Positions 17,495 to 25,561 of a DNA stretch of 64,000 bases are shown here, piece by piece (position 1 is the first letter of the stretch; each line of letters opens with the position of its first letter). Origin of the DNA: Draconibacterium mangrovi_A (GTDB lineage: Bacteria > Bacteroidota > Bacteroidia > Bacteroidales > Prolixibacteraceae). The stretch lies in assembly GCF_037646455.1 (NCBI RefSeq), contig NZ_JBBIXN010000001.1, forward strand, positions 1,922,001 to 1,986,000. The letters are read 5' to 3'. The notes beneath the pieces are model-generated. The model was not told the DNA's origin and ran no database searches. It worked only from the letters and a program-made list of their open reading frames with translations. The position numbers and the translations under genes were made by a program.

Positions 17495-19342
17495 TTAAAA
17501 CTTAATATTTAATCCTGCAAATACTGTGGTTCCGGGCATGGTGTAATAGCGATTCACTTCATAACTTGTATTCAACAGGTTCTCGCCACTCAGAAAAATG
17601 TTTAAATGCTTATTTATCCGATACATGGCTTTGGCATTAAGCAAAGTGTAGCTCTCTTTATTTACAAGCGGTGACGGATCGTTATCCAGGTTGGAAACCT
17701 GCTGTATATTTGCGGCCATTTGAAGCTTTTGAAGGCGGTAGGTTGCATTTAGGTAGAAATGATGTTCAGGTGTTGCATATACCGGAGATTCCATGTTGAT
17801 GTAGCTGTACGTGGCATCGAGTGTAAGTTGTTTTGTGGCTTCGGCCCGTAAAGCCATTTCTACACCCTTATTAGATACCTCTCCAGTGTTCTGGTAGCCG
17901 TTTGGTGGACCAACATTTACGATCAGATTATCTCCTTCAACCATGAAAACAGTTAGTTCCGCATACAGGCGCTGGTCAAAAAAGGCTTTTGAAACGCCTG
18001 TTTCATAGTTCCAGATGCTTTCGGGATCGAGCGAAGGGTTTGGCCACCACATAAACAATTCACGCATTGTTGGGCTTCTAAAACCTTTCGAGACATTTCC
18101 TTTCCAGGTAAAACTTTTATCGAAACCATAAGAAAAGCCCAGCGAAGGAATCCACACATCGCCGTAAACACTATGATGCTGATAGCGCAGTCCTGCGTTT
18201 AGGATGAGTTTTCCAAATTCTTGTTGGGTGAAGGTATATAAGCCAAATTCCGAAATCGTTGTGTCGGCAAACAGGATTCCGTTACCGTTCATGGCAAATG
18301 TGTTTTCAGCCATTCCTCCATAATTCATGAAATCAAAACCTGCAGTCAGTGTATTCCTTTTAAACAAGTTGAAAGCTTCGTAAAGGTTGATTCCATAATT
18401 GTGGTCTGTCGAATGAAAGCCATCCGTAATTTCGTGCTCGCCAAAATTGTAAAAGAGTTTGAGTGCCCCCGACGCTTTATCATACTCATTAAGTAATGTA
18501 AATGCCCAGTATCCACGCGTGATGTCAATTTCCTGACCGGGAGAAGCGTTTAAAGTATCCGGTCCCGGGTCGGCAGCATCAAAAGCGGCCAGATTAAAAT
18601 CGGTGGAAGCCGACAGGTGTTCGTTAAAATTGTATGCCAGTTTTAAATATCCGTTGGTAATGTTGAAATCGGAATGTGGCCGGTGCCCGTCGGTTTGGTC
18701 GTGATTGATGGAAGCAAAAGCACTGAATTTGTCTTTCTTAAAACCAAGTGAGCCCATGTACTTTTGGGTGTTGTACGATCCATAGGAAAGTCTTGCATTT
18801 CCATGTAACCCTTCAGTGTTTTGTTTTTTTGTGATGATATTGATAACACCTCCCATGGCGTTCGAACCGTACAGAATAGAAGCGGGGCCGCGGATGACTT
18901 CAACTCGCTCAACATCAGATGCCACATAAGAATCGGGTAGAGGATGCCCCATAATTCCCATAAACTGGGGATGTCCGTCGATCAGCATCAAAACGCCGGT
19001 GGTTGGATTTCCGCCAATCCCGCGAATACTGATCTGGCCGGCCGACCCTGCTGCCACTCCAAAACCCGTAACTCCGCGTTCGGTAACAAATAATCCGGGT
19101 ACTCTTCCATTAAGAATAGGTAAAACTGCAGATTCATTTGATTCTTCAATCTGAGTTTGATCGACTACTGAAACTGCCATCGGAACACTGTTCCTGTTCA
19201 CTTTCACCGGCGTTCCGGTAACCACAATTTCATCAATCCGAATCGTATCTTCACTGATTGAGAAGCTTTGGGCATTGACCATCTGAATGCTAAAGATCAA
19301 TAAAAAAGCTGATAAGATTGCATAGTAAAATTTACTGTTCAT
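17495..19342 (-). CDS. TonB-dependent outer-membrane receptor
   Basis: 615-residue receptor, in the BtuB/siderophore size class and much shorter than SusC proteins. A Sec signal peptide (1-24) is followed by a TonB-box-like segment (D-T-I-R-I-D-E-I-V-V-T-G), a plug domain with R-V-E-V-I-R-G-P-A-S-I-L-Y-G-S-N-A-M-G-G-V-I-N-I, and a 22-strand barrel ending in an aromatic residue (N-I-K-F). There is no N-terminal carboxypeptidase-like domain. It lies 54 nt after the NikR-fold gene on the same strand, with two GTGTTAC half-sites in the gap, so a metal or metal chelate is the likely cargo (inference from context only). Confidence 0.92.
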   Translation of the reverse strand: MNSKFYYAILSAFLLIFSIQMVNAQSFSISEDTIRIDEIVVTGTPVKVNRNSVPMAVSVVDQTQIEESNESAVLPILNGRVPGLFVTERGVTGFGVAAGSAGQISIRGIGGNPTTGVLMLIDGHPQFMGIMGHPLPDSYVASDVERVEVIRGPASILYGSNAMGGVINIITKKQNTEGLHGNARLSYGSYNTQKYMGSLGFKKDKFSAFASINHDQTDGHRPHSDFNITNGYLKLAYNFNEHLSASTDFNLAAFDAADPGPDTLNASPGQEIDITRGYWAFTLLNEYDKASGALKLFYNFGEHEITDGFHSTDHNYGINLYEAFNLFKRNTLTAGFDFMNYGGMAENTFAMNGNGILFADTTISEFGLYTFTQQEFGKLILNAGLRYQHHSVYGDVWIPSLGFSYGFDKSFTWKGNVSKGFRSPTMRELFMWWPNPSLDPESIWNYETGVSKAFFDQRLYAELTVFMVEGDNLIVNVGPPNGYQNTGEVSNKGVEMALRAEATKQLTLDATYSYINMESPVYATPEHHFYLNATYRLQKLQMAANIQQVSNLDNDPSPLVNKESYTLLNAKAMYRINKHLNIFLSGENLLNTSYEVNRYYTMPGTTVFAGLNIKF

Positions 19343-19351
19343 ACATAAAGC

Positions 19352-19379
19352 GTGTTACTGTATTGTTGTTTCGTGTTAC
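19352..19379 (-). promoter_or_regulatory. Tandem GTGTTAC half-sites before the TonB receptor
   Basis: GTGTTAC occurs at 19352-19358 and 19373-19379 on the plus strand, as direct repeats with starts 21 bp apart, the same spacing as the two arms of the dyad before the NikR-fold gene. They lie 10-37 bp before the receptor start codon. The sequence from 19371 on matches the inverse of the upstream operator for about 15 bases. Confidence 0.55.
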
Positions 19380-19396
19380 TAATTGTGCAAAAAAAA

Positions 19397-19798
19397 TCAG
19401 CCGGCTTTACTCATTACCAGTTTCCCGTGTTGTATCCCTCGGATACTTATCAATTTGTCGGAGATTTCGGTTAAGATTCGCGATGGTCCTTTTACTGCAA
19501 TTATTTCCATATAGTTTACTTCGTTGAGGAAAAATCCCTGGGTGGATAATATGTGTTCTTTATATTCAGCTTGAATTTCCGATGATTTTTTCAGCACTTC
19601 GGTTTTCGACTGGTTAAAAACCAATACCACGGCTCCTGCAACAATGTTATCGCACTTCCACTTTTCTTCCACCATATTTTTCTCGATTAGGTGGCGAATG
19701 GCCTGCGAACGGTTCGAAAAACCGTTATCTGAAACGTAGCTATCCAGTGCTTTCAGCAATTCTTCATCAAGCGAAACTCCAAAGCGCGAAACAGACAT
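19397..19798 (-). CDS. NikR-fold ribbon-helix-helix regulator without the nickel ligands
   Basis: 133 residues. The N-terminal ribbon-helix-helix DNA-binding domain (R-F-G-V-S-L-D-E-E-L-L...S-N-R-S-Q-A-I-R) and a C-terminal ACT-like domain ending R-G-I-Q-H-G-K-L align without gaps to NikR. E. coli NikR binds nickel through His76, His87, His89 and Cys95; the aligned residues here are Ala77, Gly88, Phe90 and Tyr96, so all four high-affinity ligands are lost. It should still form the tetramer and bind DNA, but sense something else or act without nickel. A 28-bp dyad with NikR-like geometry overlaps its promoter (autoregulation), and the receptor gene follows. Pipelines would call it NikR. Confidence 0.88.
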   Translation of the reverse strand: MSVSRFGVSLDEELLKALDSYVSDNGFSNRSQAIRHLIEKNMVEEKWKCDNIVAGAVVLVFNQSKTEVLKKSSEIQAEYKEHILSTQGFFLNEVNYMEIIAVKGPSRILTEISDKLISIRGIQHGKLVMSKAG

Positions 19799-19799
19799 G

Positions 19800-19827
19800 G
19801 TGTTACTTTTTTGCTAATTAGTAACAC
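19800..19827 (-). promoter_or_regulatory. Operator dyad before the NikR-fold gene
   Basis: Perfect inverted repeat GTGTTAC-N14-GTAACAC, 28 bp overall. The E. coli NikR operator, GTATGA-N16-TCATAC, spans the same 28 bp. It ends 2 bp from the start codon. On the minus strand TATATTCG, one mismatch from the TAnnTTTG -7 box, overlaps its outer end (19827-19834), so binding would block transcription. Confidence 0.7.
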
Positions 19828-19975
19828 GAATATAGGAAAAACATTTAACCTCTGAAGCATTTTCAACTTTTACATTCTAATTTAGATTGAAATTCGGAGT
19901 AAGATTTACCAAAAGATCAGTGGGGAAAAGTTGTATATTTAGTTGGAATCCGGAATCAATATAAAAACAAAAAAT

Positions 19976-20380
19976 ATGGCCACAATTGAAACGATTTATT
20001 TGGGTGAACTACGCACTGAGAACGAGCACCTGCAATCGGGAAATAAAGTGATTACCGATGCTCCCATCGACAATCGGGGTAAAGGCGAATTTTTTTCGCC
20101 AACCGATCTGCTGGCAACCGCTTTGGGAAGTTGCATTATGACGATTATGGGAATTACAACCCGCGACAATAGCATCGATATTGAAGGAACAAAAGTGAAC
20201 GTGACGAAAATTATGGCTTCTGATCCGCGACGCGTAGCTGAAGTGATCGTTGAATTCGATTTCCCGAAGAAAAATTACAGCAATGAAGAAAAACGCATAG
20301 TTGAAAGTGTGGCAGGTACGAGTCCGGTTCCACTGAGTTTGCATCCCGATTTAAAACAAACCATCAGCTTTATCTGGTAG
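19976..20380 (+). CDS. OsmC family protein
   Basis: 134 residues from ATG 19976 (the frame opens at 19943, but the family starts at the M-A-T-I-E-T strand). OsmC/Ohr proteins detoxify organic peroxides with two cysteines. The first is present in A-L-G-S-C-I-M-T-I-M-G; the position of the second, normally in a C-P-V-S motif, reads G-T-S-P-V-P-L-S-L and has no cysteine. A two-cysteine peroxidase cycle is therefore unlikely, and a one-cysteine or hydrolase-like role may apply. Its stop abuts the 3' end of the aminopeptidase gene on the other strand. Confidence 0.88.
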   Translation: MATIETIYLGELRTENEHLQSGNKVITDAPIDNRGKGEFFSPTDLLATALGSCIMTIMGITTRDNSIDIEGTKVNVTKIMASDPRRVAEVIVEFDFPKKNYSNEEKRIVESVAGTSPVPLSLHPDLKQTISFIW

Positions 20381-22306
20381 TTAATATTTTATAAGCTTTT
20401 CACGGAAGATGTTTTTGCGCGTTTCAACCTTCAGCAGGTATGTTCCTGAACTGAGGTTGCTTATGTTCAGCATATTGTTGCTTCCGTTGAATACTTTTAG
20501 CAATTCGCCGTCCATCGAATAAATACTGCTTTTTATCAGTTGATCGTTATCGGGCATCGACAGATTCAACAGGCCTATACTCGGATTTGGGTAAATGTTA
20601 AGCCGTTGTTTTTGTGAAACCTCAGGTACCTTAACAATTTGCGATAATCGTGAAATCAACCAATAATCCGGATCGAGTTCGATTTTTGCTACTTCAAATC
20701 CGGGGTCTAAAGTGAATACCTGGTTATTGGAAGTATTGTTTAACGTGAAATCAGCCGATTTAGTGCGATCGGAATTGTAAAACCTCACAGGTACGGGCAT
20801 TTCAAAGAATTCAACTGAAGTATGCGAAGTCGTCTGCGACATTTGGATTTCAACCTTGTTATTTTCTTTTAACCAGTAAGTGAGCGTATAAATCGGATAA
20901 CCTTCGCCATAATACCAATCCTCAAAAAACGCTTGCAAGGTTGTGTCTCCAGCCTGCTCCATATGTGCCACCAATTGGTCGTTGGTAGCAAAACCATTGG
21001 CAACTTCCGGATCGTTAAAATAGTTCTGCAGTCCGGCGTAAAATGCGTCATCGCCAATTACCCAGCGTAGCATGTGCAACAGGTACGATCCTTTGAGATA
21101 AGAAAGCCGGTAATTAAAAATACGACTAACAGAAGCAGTATCGTCAACAAAAACAGAACCTGCTGTACTGTTGGTAATTTGCTCAACGGTCGATTTTTTC
21201 CACGAGGGCCATTCTTCCGGTCGCAAGCGTTCAATGGCCAGCGCGTTCAAGTAAGTGGCAAAACCCTCATTCAGCCAAATGTCCTGCCAGGTGCCAAGTG
21301 TAATGTAATCGCCAAACCATTGGTGCGCCATTTCGTGAGCGATCAGGCGGAAAGTAAAAGCTCCCATAAAACTCATGGTTTGATGCTCCATTCCCCCTCC
21401 CCAGCCAAACTGCGCGTGCCCGTATTTTTCATTGGCAAACGGATATTCTCCGATCAGCTCGTTGTAAAGCTGCATGATTTCTGTGCTGATCCCGGTTTTG
21501 GTTTTTGTGTCTTCCAATTGTTCCGGGTAAACGTAATTCAGAATATCGATGGAACGGCCGTCATTTAAGTACAATGTATCGGAATAGGTGGCGTAATTCG
21601 TTACTGCTATAGCGACAAGGTAAGTGGCAATGGGATAGCGATGCTTCCAGTGCATCACTCTTCTACCGTTTTCAACCTCATCCGAAATCACGACTCCGTT
21701 GCTGGCTGTCCGGTAAATTTCCGGCGTGCTCACAATAATGTCCATCGAGTCGATTTTGTCGGCCAGCGATTGTTTGCAAGGCCACCATTCCATGGCACCG
21801 TAAGGTTCTGAAAGTGTCCAAAGAACCGGCGTATTTCCCGGGCCGTGAGTATTTGCTTCAAACGAACCGAATCCTGAACTGGGAGGCACTCCACGATAAT
21901 AAATCGACACAGAATCGATCGTTCCCGAATTCATTTCCGACAAGAGGATGATCAATTTATTTACGGAATGAATAAAAGCAATACTTGAGTTGTGATAAAC
22001 AATGGAATCGACCTGCAGATTTTGGTGAAGATCCATGTACAGCGTATCCAATTCGGTTACTTTGCTTTTGAAGTGTGAAGTTACTTTCCCCGAAATGTAC
22101 CGCACCGCCGGATCGATTTCCCATTCCATTCGTTGGTAAACAAAATCGGTTTCGTTGTAGGCGCCGCTTTCTACAAACGAGCGGGTATTCAGAAAAGCTT
22201 TTTTTTCATCAACTACAAAAGTAGTATCACCCAGAAAAATATCCTGACTTTTTGCTCCGATGAATAGCACTATCAGAAAAAGTGTTACACCAATAGATCG
22301 TATCAT
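20381..22306 (-). CDS. Secreted M1 family aminopeptidase with T9SS C-terminal sorting domain
   Basis: 641 residues from ATG 22306; the open frame upstream starts with TTG and is less likely. A Sec signal peptide (about 1-20, G-A-K-S/Q) is followed by the M1 catalytic domain with the G-G-G-M-E-H exopeptidase motif and H-E-M-A-H...N-E-G-F zinc motif. The last 75 residues are a type A T9SS sorting domain: N-I-Y-P-N-P-S, then N-L-S-S-G-T-Y-L-L-K-V and a basic end. It should cross the outer membrane through the T9SS whose core is encoded 3-10 kb away and be anchored or released at the surface, where it would trim peptides. A terminator of the upstream glucokinase separates it, so it has its own promoter. 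Confidence 0.93.
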   Translation of the reverse strand: MIRSIGVTLFLIVLFIGAKSQDIFLGDTTFVVDEKKAFLNTRSFVESGAYNETDFVYQRMEWEIDPAVRYISGKVTSHFKSKVTELDTLYMDLHQNLQVDSIVYHNSSIAFIHSVNKLIILLSEMNSGTIDSVSIYYRGVPPSSGFGSFEANTHGPGNTPVLWTLSEPYGAMEWWPCKQSLADKIDSMDIIVSTPEIYRTASNGVVISDEVENGRRVMHWKHRYPIATYLVAIAVTNYATYSDTLYLNDGRSIDILNYVYPEQLEDTKTKTGISTEIMQLYNELIGEYPFANEKYGHAQFGWGGGMEHQTMSFMGAFTFRLIAHEMAHQWFGDYITLGTWQDIWLNEGFATYLNALAIERLRPEEWPSWKKSTVEQITNSTAGSVFVDDTASVSRIFNYRLSYLKGSYLLHMLRWVIGDDAFYAGLQNYFNDPEVANGFATNDQLVAHMEQAGDTTLQAFFEDWYYGEGYPIYTLTYWLKENNKVEIQMSQTTSHTSVEFFEMPVPVRFYNSDRTKSADFTLNNTSNNQVFTLDPGFEVAKIELDPDYWLISRLSQIVKVPEVSQKQRLNIYPNPSIGLLNLSMPDNDQLIKSSIYSMDGELLKVFNGSNNMLNISNLSSGTYLLKVETRKNIFREKLIKY

Positions 22307-22350
22307 GGAATAAAAATACAAAACAGAAACGAGCTCTAAAACCGGACAGT

Positions 22351-22380
22351 AAAAAAGGCGGAACTCAAGAAAGTGCCGCC
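22351..22380 (-). terminator. Terminator after the ROK glucokinase
   Basis: On the minus strand: GGCGG (22376-22380) ... CCGCC (22357-22361) with further ACT/AGT pairing inside, followed by a T6 tract (22351-22356). Confidence 0.8.
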
Positions 22381-22406
22381 TGTATATTTTGTTGAAAAAA
22401 GTTCAT

Positions 22407-23384
22407 TTATTTTTCCAGTTCTTTCCAAACCAGAGCACTGGCGCCAACAATAGCTGCATCGCCCATTTTTAGTTTCGAAGGAAGAATTTTGATCTTGTTT
22501 TTAAAGATCGGGAGCAGGTGTTTCTCCATGCTCTTTTTTGTTGGTGTGAAAATATAATCGCCTGCGGCAGTTGGTCCGCCAAACAGGAAAACAGCTTCCG
22601 GACTCAGGTGATGTACGGTGTCAGCAAGTCCCTGTCCGAGCCATTCGCCTGTTTTTTCGAAAACTTCAAGTGCAATTTTATCGCCTTTTTCAGCAGCTTC
22701 AAAAATCATTTTCGAATCGAGTTCTTTGAATGATTTGTCGGCCAGCAAACTGTCGTTGGCATTGTAATGAGCCATCAATTCAAACGCAGTACGTTTCATT
22801 CCCGGTGCCGAACAATAAGCTTCGAGGTGACCCAGAGAAGTACATCCGCAAAGTCTTCCTCCCGGTATCAGTGTGGTGTGTCCGCACTCGCCTGCAAAGC
22901 CATCGTGACCGTATACCAGGTCGCCGTTAACAACAACTCCGCTTCCAACTCCGGTTCCCAAAGTAAACATTACAAAGTTATCCATTCCTTTTGCTCCGCC
23001 ATAGATCATTTCTCCAAGTGCAGCAGCATTCGCATCGTTGGTTAATGCAATCGCTTCCAGGTCGGGGAAATGTTTGCGTAAAAGTTCAACAAAAGGTACC
23101 ATGCCCTGAAAGGACAGGTTCGGCGCATATTCAATGGTTCCGCTGTAATAGTTGCCGTTCGGAGCTCCAATTCCAACACCAAGTATTTCAATATCTTGAT
23201 TAAGGAGTTTAACCGATTTTATCAATTCTTTGATTGCGGCCGCAAGGTCATATATATAAAGATCAATATCTCCGTGAGAGGGAGTTGAAATATTATCTTT
23301 TACCATTACATTTCCTTCGGAGTCAACAACGCCGATGGCTGTATTTGTTCCACCAATATCAACACCAATTGTAACTTTTTTCAT
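22407..23384 (-). CDS. ROK family sugar kinase (glucokinase-like)
   Basis: 325 residues. The N-terminal G-V-D-I-G-G-T-N-T phosphate loop, the T-N-D-A-N-A-A-A-L-G-E catalytic-Asp segment, and G-E-C-G-H-T are ROK kinase signatures. The usual CxCGxxGCxE zinc motif appears as L-C-G-C-T-S-L-G-H-L-E, with His in the place of one Cys. No DNA-binding domain is present, so it is a kinase, probably of glucose or an amino sugar. It stands alone with a terminator after it. Confidence 0.9.
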   Translation of the reverse strand: MKKVTIGVDIGGTNTAIGVVDSEGNVMVKDNISTPSHGDIDLYIYDLAAAIKELIKSVKLLNQDIEILGVGIGAPNGNYYSGTIEYAPNLSFQGMVPFVELLRKHFPDLEAIALTNDANAAALGEMIYGGAKGMDNFVMFTLGTGVGSGVVVNGDLVYGHDGFAGECGHTTLIPGGRLCGCTSLGHLEAYCSAPGMKRTAFELMAHYNANDSLLADKSFKELDSKMIFEAAEKGDKIALEVFEKTGEWLGQGLADTVHHLSPEAVFLFGGPTAAGDYIFTPTKKSMEKHLLPIFKNKIKILPSKLKMGDAAIVGASALVWKELEK

Positions 23385-23591
23385 CGTGTAACTATTATTT
23401 TTATTATCAGATTTAGCTTTTTAAGCTGTGGTTGAGCAAAATTAAAAATATTACCGGATTCTCTATGGAAACAATGTGGCAATCGACCAATTTATATGCA
23501 ATAAAATTAGCTCTTAACTTTTTTTAAGATAGTTTGTTGTAAATTCTCCGGCTTTACTAAATTGAGTTCCGGTTTTTGACAGCTAAAGTGC

Positions 23592-23861
23592 ATGAGAAAA
23601 ATAAAAGAAATAGTGTTGTGGGTATTCAGGTGGATATTCTTAATTCCGGTTTATATTTACAAATATGCCATTTCGCCATTAACTCCGGCTTCCTGTCGAC
23701 ACATTCCAACGTGTTCGGAATATGCAGTTCAGGCCATAAAAATCCACGGGCCATTTAAAGGATTCTTACTTGCTGTCAGGAGGATATCGCGATGCAATCC
23801 CTGGGGTACTGAAGGCTACGATCCGGTCCCGCCTAAGGAAGAGCCAAAAAGAAAGTCTTAA
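23592..23861 (+). CDS. yidD: Membrane protein insertion efficiency factor YidD
   Basis: 89 residues with the family pattern: an amphipathic N-terminus, Y-K-Y-A-I-S-P-L-T-P-A-S-C-R-H-I-P-T-C-S-E-Y, and R-R-I-S-R-C-N-P-W-G...D-P-V-P. YidD is a small inner-membrane-associated protein that aids YidC-dependent insertion. Here it stands apart from rpmH-rnpA-yidC and precedes the metal transporter by 80 nt. Confidence 0.93.
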   Translation: MRKIKEIVLWVFRWIFLIPVYIYKYAISPLTPASCRHIPTCSEYAVQAIKIHGPFKGFLLAVRRISRCNPWGTEGYDPVPPKEEPKRKS

Positions 23862-23893
23862 TCGTTTAAGGCCGGATTTCAGAAACATAAAAC

Positions 23894-23901
23894 TAAATTT
23901 G
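23894..23901 (+). promoter_or_regulatory. -7 box of the metal ABC transporter operon
   Basis: TAAATTTG, an exact TAnnTTTG match, 40 nt before the znuA start codon. No clear TTG at -33, but a dyad follows 6 nt downstream. Confidence 0.5.
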
Positions 23902-23907
23902 CAACTT

Positions 23908-23926
23908 ATTGTTCTAAGTGAACAAT
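23908..23926 (+). promoter_or_regulatory. Candidate metal-regulator operator before znuA
   Basis: Perfect 7-5-7 dyad ATTGTTC-TAAGT-GAACAAT placed over the predicted transcription start and 15 nt before the start codon at 23942. The position suits a repressor such as a Fur/Zur or DtxR/MntR type protein. The half-site differs from the GTGTTAC of the NikR-fold regulator. Confidence 0.5.
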
Positions 23927-23941
23927 TTAAAACGGAGATTA

Positions 23942-24817
23942 ATGAAACAGATATTGATTGTTATAACGGCTTTATTTTTATTAGCAGCGTGTGGTACGAA
24001 CAAAGGAAAGCAGGATGACTCGGGAAGAAAGGTAATTACGGTAAGTATTTTGCCGCAACGAACTTTTGTTGAAAAAATAGTGGGCGATGATTTTGAAGTG
24101 AATTTACTGATCCCGCCAGGTTCAAGTCCGGCAGCCTATACGCTTTTACCTTCGCAGCTTAAGGACATTGCCAAGTCAGCCGTGTGGTTTCGAATTGGTT
24201 ACATCGGGTTCGAGCATTCGTGGAAGGATAAAGTGGCCGAAGCCAACTCAAAAATGAAAGTGATCAATATTTCTGAAGGACTCGACTTGATCGCGGATAA
24301 AATAGAGCAGCATGGCGATCATGTTCACATTGATGGTGTTGATCCGCACGTTTGGCTTTCCCCAACATTGGTAAAGCAAATGACAAAGGAAATTTTAGAT
24401 GAGGTGATCATCCTAAATCAGGATAAGGCTGAAGAATATACGGCGAATTACGAGAAGTTTGCCAGCGAATGTGATCAGCTTGATGCGGAGTTGCGTACAA
24501 AGCTCGAACCTTACAAAGGCAGGAAGTTTATAGTATTTCATCCCAGCCTTTCCTATTATGCCCGCGATTACGAACTGGATCAGTATTCGCTGGAAACAGG
24601 AGGAAAAGAGCCCACACCTTCGCATCTGAAATCGGTGGTTGATATGGCCAACAACGAAGACATCAGGGTGATTTATATACAAAGTGAGTTTGACCGCGAA
24701 CATGCCCGGGTTTTTGCCGACGAGATCAACGGAAAGATCATCCAGGTTTGGCCACTCAACCCGGAATGGGAGAAGAATCTCAGGGATATGACAGATACTC
24801 TGATAGCCAATTTTTAA
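23942..24817 (+). CDS. znuA: Metal (zinc/manganese) ABC transporter substrate-binding lipoprotein
   Basis: 291 residues from ATG 23942, preceded by GGAG; the earlier ATG at 23918 is not needed. Lipoprotein signal with lipobox L-A-A-C (Cys about 17). The ZnuA-fold features are I-L-P-Q-R-T-F-V-E-K-I, P-P-G-S-S-P-A-A-Y-T, a H-G-D-H-V-H stretch and D-P-H-V-W-L-S-P, whose histidines bind the metal. No long His-rich loop is present. It is in the outer leaflet of the inner membrane and hands metal to the permease. Its stop overlaps the next start (TAATG), so the operon is translationally coupled. Zinc versus manganese cannot be told from sequence alone; the zinc-ribbon protein at the operon end favours zinc. 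Confidence 0.9.
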   Translation: MKQILIVITALFLLAACGTNKGKQDDSGRKVITVSILPQRTFVEKIVGDDFEVNLLIPPGSSPAAYTLLPSQLKDIAKSAVWFRIGYIGFEHSWKDKVAEANSKMKVINISEGLDLIADKIEQHGDHVHIDGVDPHVWLSPTLVKQMTKEILDEVIILNQDKAEEYTANYEKFASECDQLDAELRTKLEPYKGRKFIVFHPSLSYYARDYELDQYSLETGGKEPTPSHLKSVVDMANNEDIRVIYIQSEFDREHARVFADEINGKIIQVWPLNPEWEKNLRDMTDTLIANF

Positions 24818-25560
24818 TGGAAAAACTGCTTAAAATAGAAGATCTTACTTTTGGTTACGACAAACAGCCGGTTTTGGAGAACGTAAACCTTGAAGTGTTT
24901 GAAAAAGACTTTTTGGGAGTTATTGGTCCAAACGGAGGTGGCAAAACAACCTTGCTGAAATTGATACTGGGTTTGGTTAAGCCCAACAAAGGGAAGGTTA
25001 CTTTTGGCTCCGACCTTCAGGGACGGAAAAAGTCGATCGGCTATCTTCCGCAGGTACGTCATATAGACAGGAAATTTCCGATAACCGTTATGGATGTTGT
25101 GTTTTCAGGAGCCATTATGCATGACAGGCGTCGTTCGAAAGCTGAAATAAAAGCAGCAGCTGTGCAGCTATTGCACGATATGGGGCTTCTGGAATTAAAA
25201 GGAAAAGCTGTTGGCGAACTTTCCGGAGGGCAGATGCAGCGGGTGTTTCTTTGCCGGGCGCTCATAAGCGATCCGAAATTACTGATTCTCGACGAACCCG
25301 ACACTTTTGTTGATAATCGTTTTGAGGGAGAGTTGTACGAGAAATTGTTGCAACTGAACAAAGAGATTGCCATCATTCTGGTGTCGCACGATGTAGGCAC
25401 CATTTCCAGTCATGTAAAAACCATTGCCTGCGTCAATAAAAACCTGCATTATCACCCCAGTAACCAGATTTCGGAAGAGCAGCTGGCAGAATACAACTGT
25501 CCGATACAGGTGATCACGCATGGCGAAATTCCGCATACCGTATTAAAGCACCACCACTAA
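24817..25560 (+). CDS. znuC: Metal ABC transporter ATP-binding protein
   Basis: 247 residues from ATG 24817, which overlaps the znuA stop as TAATG; the longer open frame from 24748 is only read-through. Walker A G-P-N-G-G-G-K-T-T, signature L-S-G-G-Q-M-Q-R and Walker B L-L-I-L-D-E-P are intact, with the H-loop in V-S-H-D. It ends in a His-rich tail (K-H-H-H). It powers uptake with the permease encoded one base further on. Confidence 0.93.
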   Translation: MEKLLKIEDLTFGYDKQPVLENVNLEVFEKDFLGVIGPNGGGKTTLLKLILGLVKPNKGKVTFGSDLQGRKKSIGYLPQVRHIDRKFPITVMDVVFSGAIMHDRRRSKAEIKAAAVQLLHDMGLLELKGKAVGELSGGQMQRVFLCRALISDPKLLILDEPDTFVDNRFEGELYEKLLQLNKEIAIILVSHDVGTISSHVKTIACVNKNLHYHPSNQISEEQLAEYNCPIQVITHGEIPHTVLKHHH

Positions 25561-25561
25561 T

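Noticed and set aside
19397..19798. Assigning nickel sensing to the NikR-like protein
   Set aside because: All four high-affinity nickel ligands are replaced, so the family name does not support the function.
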